Notes: generated by a model not told the origin, from the letters alone. DNA of 64,000 nucleotides from Roseburia sp. 1XD42-34 (GCF_009917385.1 NZ_QWLJ01000003.1:62001-126000); one strand, 5' to 3'. Positions 45,134 to 55,593 are shown, counted from the stretch's first letter. Program-made: numbers and translations.

Positions 45134-45607
45134 TTACCCTTCCACTGACTTTAATTCTTCCATTTCTTCTTCAGTTAACACTTTTTGCATATTCAATAAA
45201 ATCAGTAAGCGATCCTCAAGCTTCGCTACCCCTTCGATATATTTTGTATCGACAGTACCAATAACTTCAGGCGCTGGTTCAATTTTAGATTCTGGAATAT
45301 CAATCACATCATTTGCTGCATCCACTACTAAACCAACTTCCATATTATCCACAAATACAATAATAATCCGACTGGAATCGTTATAATCTGTCTCTTCCAT
45401 ACCAAAACGTAAGCGCAAATCGATAACCGGAGTTACAACGCCTCTTAGATTAATTACACCTTTAACGAAATCAGCTGTTTGTGGAACTCTCGTTATTGGT
45501 ATTAGTCTTTCGATAGAACCTACTTGCTGCACAGAAACAGCATATTCTTCCTCGCCAAGTTGAAATACAATCACTTTTCTATTCCCTGACATATTGTTTT
45601 CCATCAT
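45134..45607 (-). CDS. cheW: Chemotaxis coupling protein CheW
   Basis: CheW links CheA to receptors. I place the start at ATG 45607 (157 aa) after GGAGGGG; an earlier in-frame ATG overlaps that site. SH3-like core motifs are VFQLGEEEYAVSVQQVGSIERL, ITRVPQTADFVKGVINLRG and VIDLRLRFG. It is 4 nt downstream of the cheA stop region and 6 nt before cheC. Confidence 0.94.
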   Translation of the reverse strand: MMENNMSGNRKVIVFQLGEEEYAVSVQQVGSIERLIPITRVPQTADFVKGVINLRGVVTPVIDLRLRFGMEETDYNDSSRIIIVFVDNMEVGLVVDAANDVIDIPESKIEPAPEVIGTVDTKYIEGVAKLEDRLLILLNMQKVLTEEEMEELKSVEG

Positions 45608-45622
45608 ATACCCCTCCATTGG

Positions 45623-47635
45623 TTATTTTACTAATGCATTACTATCAATAATTAAAGCAACTTCACCATCACCAAGAATAGTCGCGCCAGAAATGGCAAA
45701 TGTATTCGTTAAATAATTACCTAATGATTTTAAAACCACTTCCTGTTGACCAATAAACGAATCTACTACGAGACCTACCATTTTGTTCCCTTTTTTTACA
45801 ATCACAATCGATAAGTACGCATTCTTTTCAGCATCAGCTGGTTGTTTGACATTAAATATGTCATTTAAAAATGCCAACGGTACAACTTTCCCACGAAAGT
45901 CAATGACTTTTGTATGATGTGCATGCATCACATCGTCTTTATGCACAATGGCTGTTTCTATGATTGACGATAGTGGTATAGCATATTTTTCCTTCTGCAA
46001 TTCAATTAGCAGCACGGAAATTATCGACAAGGTGAGCGGCAATTGGATGGAAAAGACAGAGCCTCTGTCTTGTTTCGAATCAATTGTTATTTTTCCGCCT
46101 AACGACTCAATCGTATTTTTGACTACATCTAACCCAACACCTCGTCCAGATATATCCGATACCTGATCAGCAGTAGAAAAACCACTTGACATGATTAATT
46201 CAAATATTTGCTGATCCGATAAAAGTTCTGCTTGCCCTTCTGAAATGACTCCTTTTGTAATCGCCTTGTTTAATACCTTCTCTTTATGAATTCCTGCTCC
46301 ATCGTCTTCAATTTCGATAAATACATGATTTCCGCTATGATAAGCTTGAAGCTTCAATGTGCCATACTCTGGTTTTCCTTTGTTTAATCTCGCTTCTTTT
46401 GCTTCAATACCGTGATCTATCGCATTTCGAATTAAATGTACTAATGGATCGCCAATTTCATCAATCACGGTACGATCCAACTCTGTCTCAGCGCCAATAA
46501 TCTCCACTTCGACTTGTTTATTTAACTCACGAGCAACTTGGCGGATCATGCGTGGAAATCGGTTAAACACTTGCTCTATCGGAACCATACGCATCGTTAA
46601 AATGATAGATTGAAGGTCACTCGAGACACGCGACATATGCTCGACCGTATCTTGTAAATCTTTGTTATCTAAATCAGCTGCTAATTGCTCTAATCTGCCA
46701 CGATCGACAACTAATTCTTCAAATAAATTCATAAGTATATCTAAGCGATCAATATTAACACGAATGGTTTTATTAGCTACTCCTTTATTAGGACGTTGTT
46801 TCGTTTCTTTTCCTTGCGTTGTGCTTTGATTTTCTTCAAGCTTTCGAGAATCTTGCTCCTTTTCTTGATGCTGCTCTATGTTAAAAGGAACAATTTCAAC
46901 TGCTTCAATTTCAGAAACTTTTTCGATGTTGATTTGTATCGTTTCTTTTTTATGTTCAGAAATAAATAGAACCGTAAATGTATGATCAAATTGCTCCTCT
47001 TCCAGTTCGGTTACAGACGGATCTGATTTGACAATTTCACCTAGCTTTTCTAAAACTTCAAAAATCATAAACACACGAGCGCCTTTTAAAAGACAATCTT
47101 CTCTTAACGTAATTGATATTTCATAATTCGTATAACCACGCTCTTTAGACTCTTGTAGAATAGTCATTGCGAATTCATCAATGTTTTTCATCTGCTGCGA
47201 ATTTACGGCTAACTCTTGCGATGCTTCTAATTGAGGTTTCTCCTGAGGCAAAGTTTCGCCTTGCTCTAAGCATTTCAATTGCTCGACGACGTCCGTTACA
47301 TCCTTGCTTCCATTGCCTCCAGCCGAAATATCCTCTACCATTTCATGCAAATAATCAACGGCAGCAAACAAGACATCTATCATTTCGCTTTGAACACGAA
47401 TCTTACCTTCTTTAATCGCATCAAATACATTTTCTAACTTATGGGTAAGACTTGCTAAGTCTTGGTATCCCATTGTTGCAGACATGCCTTTAAGCGTATG
47501 TGCTGCTCGAAAGATCTCTTCAATAATGGCTGTTTCCTCTGGTTGCTTCTCTAACGCTAGTAATTGGTTGTATAAAACTTCCAAATGTTCGTTGCTTTCA
47601 TCAATAAACACGGTTAAATATCCAGACGTATCCAA
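45623..47635 (-). CDS. cheA: Chemotaxis histidine kinase CheA
   Basis: CheA phosphorylates CheY and CheB in response to receptors. The 670-aa protein has an HPt domain with H46 in FRAAHTLKGMSATMG. A P2 region follows, then a dimerisation domain (NIDRLDILMNLFEELVV), an ATPase domain with HLIRNAIDHGIE, DDGAGI and GRGVGLDVVKNTI, and a C-terminal CheW-like domain. Length matches B. subtilis CheA. It lies about 14 nt after cheB. Confidence 0.96.
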   Translation of the reverse strand: MDTSGYLTVFIDESNEHLEVLYNQLLALEKQPEETAIIEEIFRAAHTLKGMSATMGYQDLASLTHKLENVFDAIKEGKIRVQSEMIDVLFAAVDYLHEMVEDISAGGNGSKDVTDVVEQLKCLEQGETLPQEKPQLEASQELAVNSQQMKNIDEFAMTILQESKERGYTNYEISITLREDCLLKGARVFMIFEVLEKLGEIVKSDPSVTELEEEQFDHTFTVLFISEHKKETIQINIEKVSEIEAVEIVPFNIEQHQEKEQDSRKLEENQSTTQGKETKQRPNKGVANKTIRVNIDRLDILMNLFEELVVDRGRLEQLAADLDNKDLQDTVEHMSRVSSDLQSIILTMRMVPIEQVFNRFPRMIRQVARELNKQVEVEIIGAETELDRTVIDEIGDPLVHLIRNAIDHGIEAKEARLNKGKPEYGTLKLQAYHSGNHVFIEIEDDGAGIHKEKVLNKAITKGVISEGQAELLSDQQIFELIMSSGFSTADQVSDISGRGVGLDVVKNTIESLGGKITIDSKQDRGSVFSIQLPLTLSIISVLLIELQKEKYAIPLSSIIETAIVHKDDVMHAHHTKVIDFRGKVVPLAFLNDIFNVKQPADAEKNAYLSIVIVKKGNKMVGLVVDSFIGQQEVVLKSLGNYLTNTFAISGATILGDGEVALIIDSNALVK

Positions 47636-47649
47636 CTCTATCCCTCCAA

Positions 47650-48696
47650 CTATACTAATTTAGTTATTAAACAACTTACTTCGTCCAAAGGAACTTGCTT
47701 ATTAACCAGATTTGTTGCCATTGCGGCTTTTGGCATACCATAGACAATTGCCGTTTCTTCGGACTCAGCAATGACATACGTTCGTCCGTCCCTTTTTTTT
47801 AGGCTTTTAATACCGTCTGTACCGTCATTCCCCATACCAGTTAAAATGACGGCAATCTTATTCACTTCCTGCAGTGGTGCAACGGATGTAAAGAGCATAT
47901 CGACAGACGGTCTGTGACCACGTAAAGGGTCTTCTTGTGTTAAATCGATAAACATCGAAGTACCTCTTTGTAATAACTTCATATGCCAGCCTCCTGGGGC
48001 AATGTATACAACGCCGTGTTGCAACCTTTCCCCATGCTCTGCTTCTTTTACAAGCAATTCAGACTTAAGGTTTAATCGCTCGGCAAGCGATTTTGTAAAA
48101 CCAGCTGGCATATGCTGAACAACTAACACAGCTGCAGCCAAATTTTTAGGTAGTTGCTCGACAATTTGTTGCAGCGCTCTTGGACCACCTGTTGAGGCAC
48201 CAATTGCAACAATTGTTTGCTGATAATTAGCTAATTCTTTTATAGGCTCTTCGATTGGAAGTTGCTTTTTACTTGCTTTTTGTTGCCGTGGTAATTTTAC
48301 CATTGAAGCAGTAATCACTTTATGAATAATTTCTTGTTTCATGGTTTCTATATCAATTGAAATGGCTCCAGATGGTTTTGCAATGAAGTCTACCGCGCCG
48401 CTTGAAATAGCTTGAATGGTTTTAATCGTTGCATCTTCTGTAACACTTGATAGCATGACGACAGGAATCGGATGTGTCTGCATAATTTCCTTCAAAGCTG
48501 TGATCCCATCCATTACTGGCATCTGTACATCAAGCGTTATGACATCTGGAGAAAGTTGTTTTATTTTATGTAACCCATCTTCTCCGTTTCGAGCCGTTCC
48601 AATGACTTCAATGCGTGGATCACTCGCAAGCATATCTGAAAGTATTTTGCGCATAAAAGCGGAATCATCAATGACAAGGACACGAATGATGTTCAT
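47650..48696 (-). CDS. cheB: Chemotaxis methylesterase CheB
   Basis: CheB demethylates or deamidates receptor glutamates when phosphorylated. The receiver domain has DD10-11 and the phospho-acceptor D56 (ITLDVQMPVMDG). The C-terminal esterase has the catalytic serine in AIGASTGGPRAL, histidine in VVQHMPAGFT and aspartate in LTGMGNDGTDG. 348 aa. It lies just after flhG in the standard Bacillus order. Confidence 0.95.
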   Translation of the reverse strand: MNIIRVLVIDDSAFMRKILSDMLASDPRIEVIGTARNGEDGLHKIKQLSPDVITLDVQMPVMDGITALKEIMQTHPIPVVMLSSVTEDATIKTIQAISSGAVDFIAKPSGAISIDIETMKQEIIHKVITASMVKLPRQQKASKKQLPIEEPIKELANYQQTIVAIGASTGGPRALQQIVEQLPKNLAAAVLVVQHMPAGFTKSLAERLNLKSELLVKEAEHGERLQHGVVYIAPGGWHMKLLQRGTSMFIDLTQEDPLRGHRPSVDMLFTSVAPLQEVNKIAVILTGMGNDGTDGIKSLKKRDGRTYVIAESEETAIVYGMPKAAMATNLVNKQVPLDEVSCLITKLV

Positions 48697-48702
48697 GTTT
48701 AT

Positions 48703-49575
48703 TTATCTCTCCGTCCATAATCGTTTTAATTTATTCAAGAAGGTAGTAGTACTTGTTGTTTGGATCTTTTCTCCAATTCCTTGTTTCATATATGTGCGTA
48801 CAAGTCGTTTCATTGCTTTACTTATTGCTGCCCGTTCATGAAGAAAAACAAACGGTGTTTGGCGAATAACAGCTTTCATAACAGTTTGATCTTCTGGTAA
48901 GGAGCCCAATAAATGAATATCGACTTGTAAAAATTGTTGGATTACTTTTCGAAAGCGGTTCAGCATGTTACGACCTTGTGATTCTGAGTAGGTACGATTC
49001 ATTATCACGCTAATGGGCAATGTCTTATCGTGAGCAATGATATGTTTTATCATGCTATACCCATCTGTAATAGCAGTTGGCTCTGGTGTAGTAACAAGAA
49101 AACATTCATCTGCAGCTAAAATGAATGATAGGCTGTCAGCAGTAACGCCAGCGCCCATATCAAAAAATATATAATCATATGCAGCTTGCAGTGATTGGTA
49201 CTGCTTCAAGAAAAACTCCTTTGTCGATGAATCCAATGAAAAAATATTGGTAAAGCTTGATCCTGCTGCAATATATTGTAGATTTTCTGGTCCTTGTTCG
49301 ATAATGGACTGTATCGGACATCTTTCTTGGAACATATCGACAATCGTTTTCTCTATTTGTCTTCCAAGTAATATATCAATGTTTCCCATGCCAATGTCCA
49401 TATCAATAATGAGGATATTCTTTCCTTGTCTGCCTAACTCTAGTGAAAAATTCAGTGTAATATTTGATTTTCCTACTCCTCCTTTTCCACTAACAACAGC
49501 AATAGTTCTCGCTTGCTTTTGCCCCTGCAATGCACGCAATTTATTTCGAAGCCCTGTCGCTTGGTCAATTTTCAT
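48703..49575 (-). CDS. flhG: MinD-like flagellar number regulator FlhG (YlxH)
   Basis: FlhG is a ParA/MinD-type ATPase that sets flagellar number or pattern with FlhF and binds FliM/FliY. The 290-aa protein has the N-terminal FlhF-activating helix (KIDQATGLRNKL), deviant Walker A VVSGKGGVGKSNI, and IDMDIGMGNIDILLG. I choose ATG 49575, 7 nt from GGAG; two codons further upstream there is another in-frame start. It overlaps flhF by 11 nt. Confidence 0.93.
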   Translation of the reverse strand: MKIDQATGLRNKLRALQGQKQARTIAVVSGKGGVGKSNITLNFSLELGRQGKNILIIDMDIGMGNIDILLGRQIEKTIVDMFQERCPIQSIIEQGPENLQYIAAGSSFTNIFSLDSSTKEFFLKQYQSLQAAYDYIFFDMGAGVTADSLSFILAADECFLVTTPEPTAITDGYSMIKHIIAHDKTLPISVIMNRTYSESQGRNMLNRFRKVIQQFLQVDIHLLGSLPEDQTVMKAVIRQTPFVFLHERAAISKAMKRLVRTYMKQGIGEKIQTTSTTTFLNKLKRLWTER

Positions 49576-50686
49576 AAGCATTCTCCATAATATTGGCAGC
49601 TAACAGTTCTGGCGACGGGTGAATTAAATCCTCTGGAACATCTTGGCCATTTGTTAAATATGCTACACCGACATGTTTCTCTAAAATAATATTTAACATG
49701 CTGCCAAATTGTCTTGTTTCATCTATTTTTGTGAAAATGACCCGTGATATAGGTAAAGGCTCAAATTGAGTATAAATATCAACTAAATCCTGAGGCTTGG
49801 CTGTTAAAGATAAAACTAAAAACATCGCCGCTTCTGTATTTACTTCTACATCTGCTTGAAGCTGTCTAATATATGCATCTTCTCGAAAATTACGTCCAGC
49901 TGTATCAATTAAAATGACGTCGTAGGCTGACAATTTTTGAATGGCTTGCTCCAAATCAGTTTTTGTATAAACCACTTCAATCGGAACATCTAATATTTCA
50001 GCATACGTTTTTAATTGTTGGACCGCAGCGATACGATAGGTATCCGCCGTAATAAATGCAACACTTTTTCTGTCTTGTAATTTGCTTTGAGCTGCTACTT
50101 TAGCTATGGTAGTCGTTTTCCCTACTCCTGTTGGTCCAACAAAATAAACGAGTTTGTGGCGATAGGTTAAACCTTGAAAAGTAACAGATTGAAGGCGTTT
50201 TGTTACTTCTTGCTCAATGTCCTTGATAATGACTTGGTAACTTGGTTGTTGGTCAGCTCCATGCTTCTCCATCACTGCTTCTATGAAACTTTTAGCGAGT
50301 TGTGGATCTACTTCTTGTTTAAGCAAATACTGATATGCAGATTGATAGTCAAAAGGATAGTTCATCATGCCAATACTTGATTGATGCAATAACTGTTTCA
50401 CCTGCTTTAACTCCTGTAATACAGGGGAGATATTTGCTTCATTAGAGGCTTCTTTCGTCTTGTTTACAGATATCTCCTTATCGCGATGATGCAATGGTTT
50501 CTTAGGCAGCATTGGTTGTGGATCTTTCACAGCAACTACTTCAATCTGTCGTTTTTTTAATAGACCTAAAAATTTACGCTTGTTTACTTGTCTGGATTGA
50601 AGAATAACAGCGTCATTTCCCAACTCTTTACGTATTTGCTTCATGGCTTCGGGCATCGATGCTGCCGTATATTTCTTTACCTTCAC
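49565..50686 (-). CDS. flhF: SRP-like GTPase FlhF
   Basis: FlhF is an SRP-family GTPase that places flagella. The 373-aa protein has the basic N-terminal domain (MKVKKYTAASMPEAMKQIRKEL), the N domain helices, then G domain motifs GPTGVGKTTTIAKVAA (about 190), ITADTYRIAAVQQLKTYAEI, DTAGR and TKIDET. It overlaps flhA and flhG by a few bases. Intact. Confidence 0.95.
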   Translation of the reverse strand: MKVKKYTAASMPEAMKQIRKELGNDAVILQSRQVNKRKFLGLLKKRQIEVVAVKDPQPMLPKKPLHHRDKEISVNKTKEASNEANISPVLQELKQVKQLLHQSSIGMMNYPFDYQSAYQYLLKQEVDPQLAKSFIEAVMEKHGADQQPSYQVIIKDIEQEVTKRLQSVTFQGLTYRHKLVYFVGPTGVGKTTTIAKVAAQSKLQDRKSVAFITADTYRIAAVQQLKTYAEILDVPIEVVYTKTDLEQAIQKLSAYDVILIDTAGRNFREDAYIRQLQADVEVNTEAAMFLVLSLTAKPQDLVDIYTQFEPLPISRVIFTKIDETRQFGSMLNIILEKHVGVAYLTNGQDVPEDLIHPSPELLAANIMENAYEN

Positions 50687-52716
50687 GCTATATTCACCAC
50701 CCCAACACTTTGTACTTGCACGTCTGGTTCCAGCTCATTGTAGGATAAGACAACAACATGAGGGAAAAACCGCTCTATCAATTGTTTTACATACATCCGT
50801 ACAGCAGGAGAACATAGCAAAATGGCTGTTTCCTCTTGAAGTGTTAACTTTTCAACTTCTTCCTTCATATGCTCTAAAAGCTGTTGCTGCTGCTCTGGAA
50901 CCATTGATAAAAAGCTTCCATGCTCGGTTTGTTGAATACTGTCAGCAATTGTTTTTTCTGCTTTTGCCGAAAGTGTAACAACTTTAAGCGATTGACCATC
51001 CTCTGTATACTGTTTCGTAATTTGGTTGGATAGTGCTTGTCGAACATATTCGGCTAACAAATCTGTATCATTCGTTAATTTTGCAAAGTCAGCCAAGGTT
51101 TCAAATATAATCGGTAAATTACGAATCGATACTTTCTCCTTCAACAACTTAGCCAGTACTTTTTGAATGTCTCCTACGGATAATGGCTCTGGAGTAACCT
51201 CTTCGACTAAGATAGGATAGCTTTCTTTGAGATGGTCGATTAATTGCTTCGTCTCTTCTCGTCCTAACAGCATATGCGCATGGCGTTTAATTACCTCGGT
51301 CAAATGAGTGGATACGACGGAAGGTGGATCAACTACTGTATATCCAGATAATTCCGCTTCATCTTTCCATTCCTCACTAATCCATTTTGCCGGCAAACCA
51401 AAGGCTGGTTCTGTTGTTTCTATCCCTTCTAAATCATCCTCATCCATATCAGGCGCCATTGCCAAATAATGATCGATTAATAACTCGCCAGATGCTACTT
51501 CTTCTCCCTTTATTTTTAAGCGATATTCATTTGGTTGCAATTGAATATTATCGCGAATCCGGACAACTGGAATAACAATGCCTAGTTCAATCGCCAGCTG
51601 TCTGCGAATCATGACAATTCGATCCAACAAATCCCCACCTTGATTCACATCAGCAATAGGAATGAGTGAATAACCAAACTCGAACTCAATCGGATCCATA
51701 TTAATTAATTGGACGACATTTTCTGGAGCTTTCATCACGTCACTTTCGGTTTCATCGGTTTCTTCCTCACTAGGTTCCGCGACATTCTCCGCTTGTTTTA
51801 ATAAAAGGTAGCCACTTAAGGCTAATAAGGCCGAAAGAATAGTAGTTAAGAAAAAGTTGATCGGAGTTAAGCCGAGTAAAAACACAGTTCCACTGGCAAT
51901 AAATAATAGCTTCGGATATTGTAATAACTGCCCCGTTACATCCGTTCCCAAGTTTCCACTTCCAGCTGTACGTGTTACCACTATTCCAGTGGCCGTGGAA
52001 ATAAGTAATGCTGGTATTTGACTAACCAAACCATCTCCAACCGTTAAGCGCATAAATGTATTAATCGCCTCTTGAAACGGCATATCCATTTGGACCATAC
52101 CAATAATTAGCCCAAATATAATATTGATTAGAACGATGATAATGCCGGCAATCGCATCCCCTTTAACAAATTTACTCGCACCATCCATGGAACCATGAAA
52201 ATCTGCTTCTTTCTCAATCTTTTCCCGTCTTTCTTTTGCCTGCTGCTCTGAAATCAAACCAGCATTTAAATCTGCATCAATACTCATTTGCTTTCCTGGC
52301 ATCGCGTCTAGTGTAAAGCGCGCAGCTACTTCAGATACACGTTCAGAACCTTTTGTAATAACGAGGAACTGAATAATGACTAAAATGATGAACACGACAA
52401 ACCCAACTAATGGATTCCCCCCAATAACAAACGACCCAAATGTATCTACAACGCCACCAGCATCCGCTTCGGATAAGATGGATCTTGTTGTGGAAACGTT
52501 TAGTCCAAGGCGGAATAACGTTAACAACAATAAGAGGGTCGGAAAAACGGAAAATTGCAACGCCTCCTGCGTATTCATCGATACTAAAATGACAATGAGC
52601 GCTAGCGAGATGTTACATAGTATCAGAATACTTAATAACCACCCTGGAAGTGGTACGATTAACATAATAATGATTAAAATAACGCTTAAAAGAACGGATA
52701 GATCTCTTGCTTTCAT
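50683..52716 (-). CDS. flhA: Flagellar export gate protein FlhA
   Basis: FlhA is the large export-gate protein with a cytoplasmic ring that docks chaperone–substrate complexes. The 677-aa protein has about eight membrane segments in the first 310 residues, including FPTLLLLLTLFRLGLNVSTTR and the FHIPEP-type loop DAMPGKQMSIDADLNAGLI. The soluble C-terminal half has GYTVVDPPSVVSTHLTE. It overlaps flhF by 4 nt and follows flhB by about 20 nt. Confidence 0.96.
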   Translation of the reverse strand: MKARDLSVLLSVILIIIMLIVPLPGWLLSILILCNISLALIVILVSMNTQEALQFSVFPTLLLLLTLFRLGLNVSTTRSILSEADAGGVVDTFGSFVIGGNPLVGFVVFIILVIIQFLVITKGSERVSEVAARFTLDAMPGKQMSIDADLNAGLISEQQAKERREKIEKEADFHGSMDGASKFVKGDAIAGIIIVLINIIFGLIIGMVQMDMPFQEAINTFMRLTVGDGLVSQIPALLISTATGIVVTRTAGSGNLGTDVTGQLLQYPKLLFIASGTVFLLGLTPINFFLTTILSALLALSGYLLLKQAENVAEPSEEETDETESDVMKAPENVVQLINMDPIEFEFGYSLIPIADVNQGGDLLDRIVMIRRQLAIELGIVIPVVRIRDNIQLQPNEYRLKIKGEEVASGELLIDHYLAMAPDMDEDDLEGIETTEPAFGLPAKWISEEWKDEAELSGYTVVDPPSVVSTHLTEVIKRHAHMLLGREETKQLIDHLKESYPILVEEVTPEPLSVGDIQKVLAKLLKEKVSIRNLPIIFETLADFAKLTNDTDLLAEYVRQALSNQITKQYTEDGQSLKVVTLSAKAEKTIADSIQQTEHGSFLSMVPEQQQQLLEHMKEEVEKLTLQEETAILLCSPAVRMYVKQLIERFFPHVVVLSYNELEPDVQVQSVGVVNIA

Positions 52717-52735
52717 GGGGGTCTCTCCTTATTGC

Positions 52736-53815
52736 TTAAACTTTTTTCTCTAACTTATATACATATGCCAAGATTTCTGCAACCGCCTGAAAAAACGCTT
52801 CGGGTATCACGTCACCAATATCCACAACACGATATAAAGAACGAGCTAATGGTTTATTTTCAATCGTCATCACACCATTTTCCTTCGCTACTTGCTTGAT
52901 TCTTTGGGCAACTTCATCGACACCTTTTGCTATAATATAAGGAGCAGATGCTTTTTCTTCGTCATATTTAATCGCGATGGCCACATGAGTTGGGTTCGTA
53001 ATAATAACATCCGCATTTGGCACTTCACTCATCATCCTTCGTGTAGCCATTTGCCTCTGTCGCTCTTTGATTTTTGATTTAATCAACGGATCTCCCTCAA
53101 TATTTTTAAACTCGTCTTTGATATCTTGTTTGGACATCTTCATGTTTTTTTCGTAGTCGAATCGCTGATATGCGTAATCAAATACAGCTAAAAGAATCAA
53201 AATAATAACAGCTGTGATCCCCATATGGATGGTCACTTGTCCAAAAAACCCAAGTGCTGCATCAGCAGTCTTAAACGCCGTCATCATCATCTCGTCCTTA
53301 TAAAACCAAATTACCGCAAAAGTCACGGTACCGATACTTAAGATTTTTAATAAGGATTTGAGTAATTCAACAATTGCCCGTAATGAAAAAATCCGTTTAG
53401 CACCTTGAATGGGATCCATTTTTTTCAAATCAAACTTTAGTGGCTCGGTCGTAAATAAAAATCCGATTTGCATAAAGTTGGCCGCTAATGCAGCTATGAT
53501 AGCGATGATCATAACAGGAGCCAACATCACTGCTGTTTCTATTGCAGCACCATTAAAAACTTGTGCCACCGTAGTTTCAGTTACTTGCCAATGAATAAAT
53601 TCCGTAAACGCATGCTCATACATGGATGTCATCCGATCTTTCATGGAATTTCCAAATACATATAGCATCATGAATGTAAATAGCAATAAAATTGCCGTAT
53701 TTACATCCTGGCTCTTGGCAACTTTTCCTTTTTTCCGTTCGTCCTGACGTTTTTTCGGGGTAGCCTTTTCCGTCTTTTCACCTGCAAAATATTGTAAATC
53801 CAGTTTTATTTGCAA
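52736..53815 (-). CDS. flhB: Flagellar export switch protein FlhB
   Basis: FlhB switches export from rod/hook to filament substrates. I place the start at TTG 53815, right after the fliR stop and 5 nt from GGAGGTGG, giving 359 aa starting QIKLDLQYFAGEKTEKATPKKR, which matches B. subtilis. The longer frame would overlap fliR by 56 nt. Four membrane segments are followed by the autocleavage site NPTH in IITNPTHVAIAIKYD near residue 255, so self-processing should be intact. Confidence 0.94.
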   Translation of the reverse strand: MQIKLDLQYFAGEKTEKATPKKRQDERKKGKVAKSQDVNTAILLLFTFMMLYVFGNSMKDRMTSMYEHAFTEFIHWQVTETTVAQVFNGAAIETAVMLAPVMIIAIIAALAANFMQIGFLFTTEPLKFDLKKMDPIQGAKRIFSLRAIVELLKSLLKILSIGTVTFAVIWFYKDEMMMTAFKTADAALGFFGQVTIHMGITAVIILILLAVFDYAYQRFDYEKNMKMSKQDIKDEFKNIEGDPLIKSKIKERQRQMATRRMMSEVPNADVIITNPTHVAIAIKYDEEKASAPYIIAKGVDEVAQRIKQVAKENGVMTIENKPLARSLYRVVDIGDVIPEAFFQAVAEILAYVYKLEKKV

Positions 53816-53816
53816 G

Positions 53817-54596
53817 TTATCCACCTCCGAATAAATTCGTGAGACTGCGTACAGTCTCAAACAAAACCTCAAACAAATGCTTTGCTAATACGACATATAA
53901 ACTCATAAAAAATAATAAGACGACAAAACTTACTAGAATTTTCAATGGCAGCCCTACGACAAACACGTTCAATTGTGGGACCGTTCTTGCTACAATCCCA
54001 AGCGCTACATCTACAAGAAATAAACACCCGACAATAGGGATCGCGATTTGAAAAGCAATCAGGAACATGTAATTAAAACTGTCTATCACATATCGGACAA
54101 TGGATTCATTTTGAAACGGGACTAATTGTTCTAACGGAATAAATTGGTAACTATTTATAATCCCGTCTATTAAAATATGATGGCCATTAACCGATAATAG
54201 AAATAACAAAGCAACGATATAAAAATACTGTCCCGTTAAAGGGCTTTGGGCACCCGTTTGTGGATCTATGACATTAGCAATCGCAAAGCCCATTTGAAAA
54301 TCAATAAAACCACCAGCAATTTGCACCGCAGACAAAATGATATATGCGATTAGACCTATCAATAAACCTACTGCTGCCTCCTTTAACACTAGCAGAAAGT
54401 AATGTCCATCTATCGCTAATTGAGGGGCATCTACCGTATAAAATATTAAAAATGCAAGAAAGAAGCTTAATCCTAATTTAAACGGTCTCGGAATAGTACG
54501 ATAGGAAAATAACGGCATCGTAGCAAAAAAGGCTGCTACTCTAACTAAAATCAATAAAAATACTGGTAAACTATTTACATGAATAACATCTAACAT
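53817..54596 (-). CDS. fliR: Flagellar export gate protein FliR
   Basis: FliR is an inner-membrane export gate subunit that co-assembles with FliP and FliQ. The 259-aa protein has six or more hydrophobic segments and the family block RVAAFFATMPLFSYRTIPRPFKLG near the N terminus, plus AGGFIDFQMGFAIANVIDPQTG. It is 3 nt after fliQ. Its last codons encode the flhB ribosome site. Confidence 0.94.
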   Translation of the reverse strand: MLDVIHVNSLPVFLLILVRVAAFFATMPLFSYRTIPRPFKLGLSFFLAFLIFYTVDAPQLAIDGHYFLLVLKEAAVGLLIGLIAYIILSAVQIAGGFIDFQMGFAIANVIDPQTGAQSPLTGQYFYIVALLFLLSVNGHHILIDGIINSYQFIPLEQLVPFQNESIVRYVIDSFNYMFLIAFQIAIPIVGCLFLVDVALGIVARTVPQLNVFVVGLPLKILVSFVVLLFFMSLYVVLAKHLFEVLFETVRSLTNLFGGG

Positions 54597-54599
54597 TTT

Positions 54600-54869
54600 T
54601 TATCCCACAAACTGATTCATATTTTGAAATAAATTAGAAGTGAACTCCACCATTTGCGTTAGCATCCAAGGACCGAAAAACACCAATCCAACCAGAACAG
54701 CAATAATTTTCGGGATAAATGCCAAGGTTTGCTCTTGTATCTGTGTTGTAGCTTGAAATATACTGACAAGTAATCCTACAGCTAGAGCGAGCAAAAGCAG
54801 TGGTCCAGTTACAAGTAATATAGTAAATACGCCTTTTTCTGCAAGCGTTAAAACAAATTCGCTGCTCAT
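54600..54869 (-). CDS. fliQ: Flagellar export gate protein FliQ
   Basis: An 89-aa protein with two membrane helices and the family segment LLLALAVGLLVSIFQATTQIQEQTLAFIPK. FliQ surrounds the FliP/FliR core of the export gate. It lies between fliP and fliR in the standard order. Confidence 0.94.
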   Translation of the reverse strand: MSSEFVLTLAEKGVFTILLVTGPLLLLALAVGLLVSIFQATTQIQEQTLAFIPKIIAVLVGLVFFGPWMLTQMVEFTSNLFQNMNQFVG

Positions 54870-54927
54870 TTCTAATGCCCCCTATCTGTCTGGAAAATAG
54901 GACGGATTACCGTCCTGCAGCTTCGAT

Positions 54928-55593
54928 CTAAAAGCTGTCTAGTAATGAATGGGTAATTAAGTACCAACCATCTACCAGCACAAACAATAAAATTTTAAAC
55001 GGCAACGAAATCATAACTGGCGGTAGCATCATCATCCCCATAGACATTAATACACTGGCAACAGCCATATCAATAATAAGAAAAGGAACAAAAATCATAA
55101 ATCCCATTTGAAATGCTGTCTTTAACTCACTAATCGCAAAGGCCGGAACTAATGTCGAAAGAGGTATTTCCTCAACGGTCTCCGGTCGCTCTAATTCGGC
55201 ATAGTTCATAAACAAAGCTAAATCTTTTTGCCGGGTATGCTCAGCCATAAATTGTTTGATAGGAATACTTGCTTCCTCATACGCTTCATCCAATGTAACT
55301 TCCTCAGCGAACAACGGCTCTAAAGCATTGTCATACACCTCATTAAATATGGGAGCCATGATGAAAAAGGTAAGAAACAAAGCTAGACCAATTAACACTT
55401 GATTTGGTGGCATCTGCTGTGTAGCCAATGATGTTCGAACAAAGGACAGTACAATAATAATTCTTGTAAAGCTGGTCATTAAAATTAAAATACTTGGTGC
55501 CAATGTAAGAACGGTCAATAATAAAATTAGCTTAACTGAAGTGGACACATTAGCAGGATCTGAACTCGAAAACATATCGATAAATTCATTCAT
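54928..55593 (-). CDS. fliP: Flagellar export gate protein FliP
   Basis: FliP forms the pentameric core of the export gate. The 221-aa protein has the N-terminal hydrophobic LILLLTVLTLAPSILILMTSFTRIIIVLSFVR, the conserved QMPPNQVLIGLALFLTFFIM and a C-terminal PFLIIDMAVASVLMSMGMMMLPPVMISLPFK. As in B. subtilis, no long cleavable signal peptide is present. It overlaps fliO/Z by 8 nt. Confidence 0.95.
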   Translation of the reverse strand: MNEFIDMFSSSDPANVSTSVKLILLLTVLTLAPSILILMTSFTRIIIVLSFVRTSLATQQMPPNQVLIGLALFLTFFIMAPIFNEVYDNALEPLFAEEVTLDEAYEEASIPIKQFMAEHTRQKDLALFMNYAELERPETVEEIPLSTLVPAFAISELKTAFQMGFMIFVPFLIIDMAVASVLMSMGMMMLPPVMISLPFKILLFVLVDGWYLITHSLLDSF